DNA from: Bifidobacteriaceae bacterium
GTDB taxonomy: Bacteria; Actinomycetota; Actinomycetes; Actinomycetales; WQXJ01
Assembly (NCBI GenBank): GCA_031278075.1
Contig: JAITLE010000114.1
Location: 1-18,468 of the forward strand
Direction of reading: 5' to 3'
DNA length: 18,468 nt
Positions 14,475 to 18,468 of the stretch are shown one piece after another; positions within the stretch are counted from its first letter, which is position 1, and every line of letters starts with the position of its first letter. The notes beneath the pieces are model-generated. The model did no database searches, was not told where the DNA came from, and was given only the letters and a program-made list of their open reading frames with translations. Both the position numbers and the translations under genes were made by a program.

Positions 14475-15932
14475 TCAGCGGAGGTCGGCCCTGACCACCG
14501 CTTTGGCGCCCCCGCCGGCGCGGGGTAACCAGTCGATCGAGCCCCGCAATTCGCCCGTCGTGAGGGTCCGCACAATCTGAGTTCCCAGGCCAGCGCCCTC
14601 GCCTGGACCATCTTTGGGCATTCCAACACCGTTGTCCGCGACGGTCACAGTCAGCGAATCCCCATCCCGGGTCGCCTTGATCCAGACGGTGCCTCCACCA
14701 GCGGGGGCCAGCCCATGTTCGACAGCGTTGGTCACCAGCTCGGTCAAGACCATCGCGAGTGCGGCGGCATCGTCCCCTGGCACATCCCCGAACGATCCCT
14801 CCTGCACCGTGCGCACCGGGAAGCCGGTCGACGCGGCGTCGGCGGAGAGCCGCAACGTCCGGCCGAACACCGAATCGAAGTCGACCGTGCCCGCGATGTT
14901 CTGCGACAACGCCTCATGCACCGTGGCGATGGTCGCCACCCTCCCGATGGCGGCCTGCAACGCGCTGCGCACCTCCGGGTTGTCCGAGCGCCGCGCCTGC
15001 ATCCGCAGCAGCGCCGCCACCTCTTGCAGGTTGTTCTTCACCCGGTGGTGGATCTCGCGGATCGTGGCGTCCTTCGTCATCAGCTCCATCTCGGAGCGCC
15101 TCAAGTCGGTGACGTCCCGGAGCAGGATCAACGCGCCGGTCCGGCTGCCGCGGTGCGTCAGCGGCACGGAGCGCAACGCTATCGCGACCGCCCCGATCTC
15201 GATCTCGGTGATCCACGGCGCGCGCCCCATCGCGACCACGGGCAGGGTCTCGTCGACGTGCCGTGACCCACGCAGACGCTCGGCCAAGACCTCTACCAGC
15301 AGCGACCCGGTGAGTTCCTCGATCACGCCGGCCCTGTGGAACGCCGACAGCGCGTTGGGCGAGGTGAAGAGGATCTGGCCTTGCGCGTTGAGCCGCAGCA
15401 CGCCATCGCCCACCCGGGGGGTGTTCCGCGCCGAACCGGAGGGTGCGGCCGGCGAGGGGAACTCCCCTCGGGCGATCATGCCCACCAGCTCGTCGGCGAG
15501 CTGCAAGTAGTTGATCTCGACGCGGGACGGGTTGCGCAGCGCGCCGATGTTCGCGTGCCGCGTCAGCACCGCGATCCGGCGGCCCTTGTTGACCACCGGG
15601 ATCACTTCTTCGCGGATGCCGTAAGCGCCGTGCCACCTTGGGTCGTGGTGGCGCTGGATCACGCCGGTCTCCATGACCGCCGCCATCTCGGCCCGCTGGT
15701 TGGCGTCCGCTTCGGTGCCCACCAGGTCGTCGTGGTACATCGTCGAGCCGGTGCCGGGGCGCCGCAGGGCCGCCGCCACGAACGAGCCTGTCGTGGTCGG
15801 CAACCACACCACCAAGTCAGCGAACGCCAGGTCGGAGACCACTTGCCATTCGGTGATCAGTCGCCTGATCCACTCCTGATCCTCGGGCGCCAGATCCGAC
15901 ATCCGCTCGGCTATGGCGGCGAAAGAGGACAC
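14475..15932 (-). CDS. pdtaS: PdtaS-type cytosolic sensor histidine kinase (HisKA_2)
   Basis: A 485-residue soluble kinase. The N-terminal GAF-like domain (about 20-155; EWQVVSDLAFADLVVWLP, RRIAVLTRHANIG) is followed by a PAS domain (about 170-275; VGDGVLRLNAQGQILFTSPN, ALSAFHRAGV). The HisKA_2 motif KDATIREIHHRVKNNLQEV holds the phosphoacceptor in the HH pair at 295/296. The HATPase domain has an N-box (MVLTELVTNAVEHGL) and VADNGVGMPKDG. The phrases SPNALSA.HR.G and KDATIREIHHRVKNNLQ match what I recall of M. tuberculosis PdtaS (Rv3220c), which phosphorylates the ANTAR antiterminator PdtaR and responds to NO and copper. No pdtaR is in the window. No membrane helices are visible. The GTG start follows a -10-like TAGTAT by 6 nt. 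Confidence 0.92.
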   Translation of the reverse strand: MSSFAAIAERMSDLAPEDQEWIRRLITEWQVVSDLAFADLVVWLPTTTGSFVAAALRRPGTGSTMYHDDLVGTEADANQRAEMAAVMETGVIQRHHDPRWHGAYGIREEVIPVVNKGRRIAVLTRHANIGALRNPSRVEINYLQLADELVGMIARGEFPSPAAPSGSARNTPRVGDGVLRLNAQGQILFTSPNALSAFHRAGVIEELTGSLLVEVLAERLRGSRHVDETLPVVAMGRAPWITEIEIGAVAIALRSVPLTHRGSRTGALILLRDVTDLRRSEMELMTKDATIREIHHRVKNNLQEVAALLRMQARRSDNPEVRSALQAAIGRVATIATVHEALSQNIAGTVDFDSVFGRTLRLSADAASTGFPVRTVQEGSFGDVPGDDAAALAMVLTELVTNAVEHGLAPAGGGTVWIKATRDGDSLTVTVADNGVGMPKDGPGEGAGLGTQIVRTLTTGELRGSIDWLPRAGGGAKAVVRADLR

Positions 15933-15938
15933 GCGAGA

Positions 15939-15944
15939 ATACTA
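15939..15944 (-). promoter_or_regulatory. -10 element of a probable leaderless pdtaS promoter
   Basis: On the minus strand TAGTAT is followed by TCTCGC and then the GTG start. The 6-nt gap puts the transcription start on the GTG itself, and no Shine-Dalgarno fits in between. Confidence 0.5.
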
Positions 15945-16121
15945 GAACACGCCCGCGTGAGCCAGGCTCGGCTCAGCTGCGAGAGTCCCGGTCAGCGGCC
16001 CGTTCGCGGCGCCCATCGCACGATGCCGGGCCCAGACGCCGGGCGGCCGCCCAGCCCGCCGTCCGCCTGGGCCAAGATCCGTGTGGCGGGCCGCCGGGCG
16101 GCGCCCGGCGGCGCGAAAGAC

Positions 16122-16127
16122 TAATCT
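16122..16127 (+). promoter_or_regulatory. -10 element of a probable leaderless DUF2505 gene promoter
   Basis: TAATCT is followed by GGGCGG and the ATG at 16134, the same 6-nt spacing as for pdtaS and the ABC operon. The GGGCGG could be read as a weak Shine-Dalgarno but is too close to the ATG to work well. Confidence 0.5.
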
Positions 16128-16133
16128 GGGCGG

Positions 16134-16634
16134 ATGCGCCTCACATCCAGCCACGACTACCCGGTCCCACCGGACCGCGTCGCGGCGCTCTTCGCCGACG
16201 CGCGGTTCTCGACCGAGGTCGCGCGCGCGGCCGGAGCGCTCGAGCCGCGGGTCGATGTGGCCCGCGACCCTTCCGGCGAGTTCACTTTGACAGCGCGGAC
16301 CGTCAACCCGAGCGTCCAGCTCCCAGCTCAGATCCGGCCGCTGGCGCCGCGCGGTCTGGAGATCCGCCAGGCGCAGGTGTGGGAGGCGCCTGGGCCGGAC
16401 GGCGGCCGGCGTGCCACGCTCGCTGGTGAGATCGTGGGCGCGTCCGTCCGGATCACTGGGACGGTCACCTTGGCGGTGGCGCCGGGCGGGTGCCGCTTGA
16501 CTTTCGCCGGTGAGATCAAGGCCCTGATCCCGCTCCTCGGCGCGACGGTCGAGAACGCCGCCGCGCCAGCCGTGGAGGCCTATCTCGAGGCTCAGGATCG
16601 GGTCGCGCGGGAGTGGTTGGCGCGCGGCGCCTGA
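16134..16634 (+). CDS. DUF2505 (START/SRPBCC-like) protein
   Basis: A 166-residue protein without signal peptide or membrane helix. The start MRLTSSHDYPVPPDRVAALF, followed by ADARFSTEVARAAGA, is the usual opening of an SRPBCC fold ('.V..pp..Vwa...D..f'). The central segments (GRRATLAGEIVGASVRITGT; CRLTFAGEIKALIPLLG) and the end (AAPAVEAYLEAQDRVAREWL) match the DUF2505 family common in actinobacteria. The fold makes a hydrophobic ligand pocket; no ligand or reaction is known for DUF2505. It is transcribed divergently from pdtaS, about 200 bp away, and converges on the FKBP gene with only 20 bp between stops. Assigned from motif memory. Confidence 0.75.
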   Translation: MRLTSSHDYPVPPDRVAALFADARFSTEVARAAGALEPRVDVARDPSGEFTLTARTVNPSVQLPAQIRPLAPRGLEIRQAQVWEAPGPDGGRRATLAGEIVGASVRITGTVTLAVAPGGCRLTFAGEIKALIPLLGATVENAAAPAVEAYLEAQDRVAREWLARGA

Positions 16635-16654
16635 AGCTTGCGGGAACGCTTGGG

Positions 16655-17635
16655 TCAGGCCGAGCCGAGCACGTCCACCACGAAGATGAGCGTCGAGTTC
16701 GCTGGGATCGAACCCATCTCCTGGTCCTGGTAGCCCAGCTCGGGCGGGACCACGAGCAGCACTTGGCTGCCCACCGGCACGCCTTCCAGGCCTTGGTTCC
16801 AGCCGGTGATCACCGAGCCGCCGAGTGTGAAGGTGAACGGCTCGCCTGTCCCTGCCCAGGAGCTGTCGAACTGGGTGCCGTCCGTCAACCAGCCCGAATA
16901 GTGCACCCACACGCCCTGCCCCACGGCCAGGGGCGGCCCTGAACCCCGGATCAGCACCTCGCTGACCAGTTCTGTGGACGTGAGCAGGGTCTCGGGGATG
17001 GTGATCGAGGGGCTGCCGTCGGCTGCGAGCTCGACGACAGGGAGATCCGGTGAGCTGGGCGTCACCGTCTCGCCTTCGGCGCGGCTGAGCACCTCGCCGC
17101 CATCGGGTCCGGCGGCGACAGCGGTGATGGTCAACGCCAGCACGGATGTGGTGGGCTCCACCTCGGCGGTGGCGGTCGACGCGGCGGCGTAGGTGACCGC
17201 GATGATGATTTGGGCGCCTTGCCGTTGGCCGACCACCGCATCCCAGACGTAGTCGCCCTCCGCCGCTTCGGCTGTCACCGTGTAGCCGATCGGCTCGCTG
17301 CCCAAGTAGGTCGAGGCGAGCATGGAGCCATCCGCGCCGTCGACGATCACGCAGTCGATCAACAGGGAGTCGCCGGGGTCGACGACGGGGCCGTCGCCTT
17401 CTCGGACCACGCGGAACACGGAAGCGCCCTCCGCGAGGTGCAACGGTGTCTCGAACTCCAAAGTGGGCGGCGTGCCGTCCACCCAGGTGACTCCGGCGAG
17501 CGCGCCCGGCTCCTCCTCGGCCTGTGACATCTCTGGGCTGGGAGTCGGCGTGACGGACGTGCTGCTGCCGTCAGCGCAGGCGGCCATGAGGGCGAAGCCG
17601 CACAGCGCGGCGACAACAATGGTGGTTCTTTTCAT
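16655..17635 (-). CDS. Lipoprotein FKBP-type peptidyl-prolyl cis-trans isomerase
   Basis: A 326-residue exported lipoprotein that should catalyse prolyl isomerisation outside the membrane. The signal peptide MKRTTIVVAALCGFALMAAC ends in a lipobox with Cys20, followed by a Ser/Thr/Pro-rich tether. The C-terminal FKBP domain (about 225-325) is canonical: VHYSGWLTDGTQFDSSW, ITGWNQGLEGVPVGSQVLLV, PPELGYQDQ and IPANSTLIFVVDVL supply the expected aromatic pocket residues (Tyr, Phe, Trp, Tyr). The region about 70-175 (VVDPGDSLLIDCVIVDG...WDAVVGQRQGAQIIIAV) looks like a second, degenerate FKBP domain lacking those motifs. The ATG at 17635 has AGAGGAAG about 5 nt upstream. A weak -10 (TAGGGT) lies about 35 bp upstream. 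The 158-bp repeat array begins 130 bp behind the start. Confidence 0.92.
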   Translation of the reverse strand: MKRTTIVVAALCGFALMAACADGSSTSVTPTPSPEMSQAEEEPGALAGVTWVDGTPPTLEFETPLHLAEGASVFRVVREGDGPVVDPGDSLLIDCVIVDGADGSMLASTYLGSEPIGYTVTAEAAEGDYVWDAVVGQRQGAQIIIAVTYAAASTATAEVEPTTSVLALTITAVAAGPDGGEVLSRAEGETVTPSSPDLPVVELAADGSPSITIPETLLTSTELVSEVLIRGSGPPLAVGQGVWVHYSGWLTDGTQFDSSWAGTGEPFTFTLGGSVITGWNQGLEGVPVGSQVLLVVPPELGYQDQEMGSIPANSTLIFVVDVLGSA

Positions 17636-17764
17636 TTCGGCTTCCTCTAGCTTGCGACCCCGGCAACCCTATCTGACGGCTCTGGCGAACGTAAGGCGGA
17701 TCCCTCCGATGTCGGCGCCGTCACTCGGCGCGCCGCGGCCCAGTTACCCCCGGGGTCGCGGACC

Positions 17765-18468
17765 GCGGAACTCTACACTTCTCGTCCCTGGCGGGAGAAG
17801 TGTAGGAATGGTCACGCCCGCCCGGATCGCGGTCCACGGGCCCGGAACCAGCGTAAGCCGCTGACCTGCGGAGACACGTCCCGCGCGGGTTCGCGGTCAA
17901 CACGGGCGCCGTGGAGCCGGCCGCGGAACTCTACACTTCTCGTCTCTGACGGGAGAAGTGTAGGAATGGTCAGACCCGCCCGGATCGCAGTCCACGGGCC
18001 CGGAACCAGCGTAAGCCGCTGACCTGCGGAAACACGTCCCGGGCGGGTTCCGGGTCATCACGGGCGCCGTGGCGCGGGGCGCGGAACTCTACACTTCTCG
18101 TCTCTGGCGGGAGAAGTGTAGGAATGGTCAGACCCGCCCAGATCGCGGTCCACGGGCCCGGAACCAGCGTAAGCCCCTGACCTGCGGAAACACGTCCCGG
18201 GCGGGTTCACGGTCAACACGGGCGCCGTGGGGCCGGCCGCGGAACTCTACACTTCTCGTCTCCGGCGGGAGAAGTGTAGGAATGGTCAGACCCGCCCGGA
18301 TCGCGGTCCACGGGCCCGGAACCAGCGTAAGCCGCTGACCTGCGGATACACGTCCCGGACGGGTTCACCGTCAACACGGGCGCCGTGGCGCGGGGCGCGG
18401 AACTCTACACTTCTCGTCTCTGGCGTGAGAAGTGTAGGAATGGTCAGACCCGCACAGATCGCGGTCCA
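17765..18468. repeat. 158-bp tandem repeat array with conserved hairpin, 4.5 units to window edge
   Basis: Units start at 17765, 17923, 18081, 18239 and 18397, exactly 158 bp apart; the fifth is cut by the window edge. Each carries the perfect inverted repeat CTACACTTCTC, 11-nt loop, GAGAAGTGTAG at 17773-17805, 17931-17963, 18089-18121, 18247-18279 and 18405-18437. Complete units also contain CGGGCCCG, AGCGTAAGC followed by CGCT or CCCT, and the dyad CACGG-GCG-CCGTG. The period is not a multiple of three, so the array is not a coding repeat. Unit ends alternate between a GGCCGG-type and a GCGCGGGG-type junction, suggesting amplification as a 316-bp dimer. I find no gene in this stretch. Function unknown; structured RNA, protein-binding array or recombination substrate are all possible. 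Confidence 0.95.

Noticed and set aside
17636..17764. tRNA or riboswitch upstream of the FKBP gene
   Set aside because: No cloverleaf or known aptamer core is visible; only a weak promoter-like sequence and a ribosome-binding site.
18069..18338. Open frame of 89 codons inside the 158-bp repeats
   Set aside because: The 158-bp period shifts the frame in every unit, so the frame is accidental. No ribosome-binding site or domain.

Overview
The window looks like chromosomal DNA from a high-GC Gram-positive actinomycete. The main evidence is a WhiB1-type iron-sulfur regulator, a PdtaS-type histidine kinase lying convergent to it as in Mycobacterium tuberculosis (Rv3219/Rv3220c), strong G/C bias at third codon positions, and several start codons sitting 6-8 nt after a TANNNT -10 element (leaderless style). 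I cannot fix the genus.

Layout. (1) Positions 1-912 are accessory DNA: the 3' end of an A/C-rich IS3-family transposase, three 31-bp direct repeats that look like copies of the IS end, a short unrecognised minus-strand coding remnant, and a strictly spaced 61-bp repeat/spacer array (six 28-nt repeats, five 33-nt spacers, no cas genes in view). (2) 913-2936 (minus) is a two-gene operon: a double zinc-ribbon membrane protein and a TPM-domain membrane protein, with a 4-bp stop/start overlap. A 60-bp triplicate repeat lies just upstream. (3) 3248-4363 (minus) is prfB, release factor 2. (4) 4424-6471 (plus) is a NarL/DesK-type two-component pair. (5) 6620-10328 (plus) is a MacB/LolD-type ABC ATPase and a large FtsX-like permease, preceded by an 8-bp tandem repeat tract. 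(6) 10401-13811 (plus) is an EccC/EssC-like triple-ATPase membrane protein of the type VII secretion family. (7) 14072-15932 is the convergent pair whiB1 and pdtaS. (8) 16134-16634 is a DUF2505 (START/SRPBCC-like) protein, and 16655-17635 (minus) is a lipoprotein FKBP-type prolyl isomerase. (9) 17765-18468 is a tandem array with an exact 158-bp period, each unit carrying a perfect 11-bp-arm inverted repeat; it runs off the right edge.

The most unusual content is non-coding. The 61-bp array has CRISPR type I-E-like geometry but variable repeat centres. One of its spacers (701-733) matches, on the opposite strand, the first unit of the 158-bp array 17 kb away at 29 of 33 positions. The two repeat systems are therefore related, either as spacer and target or as members of one dispersed repeat family. 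In the 158-bp array, all differences within the hairpin fall in the loop and none in the arms.

The genes read as mostly housekeeping and envelope/stress functions: translation termination, two signalling kinases, an export ABC system, a type VII-like motor, a redox regulator and an extracytoplasmic folding factor. Apart from operon pairs I see no single pathway joining them.
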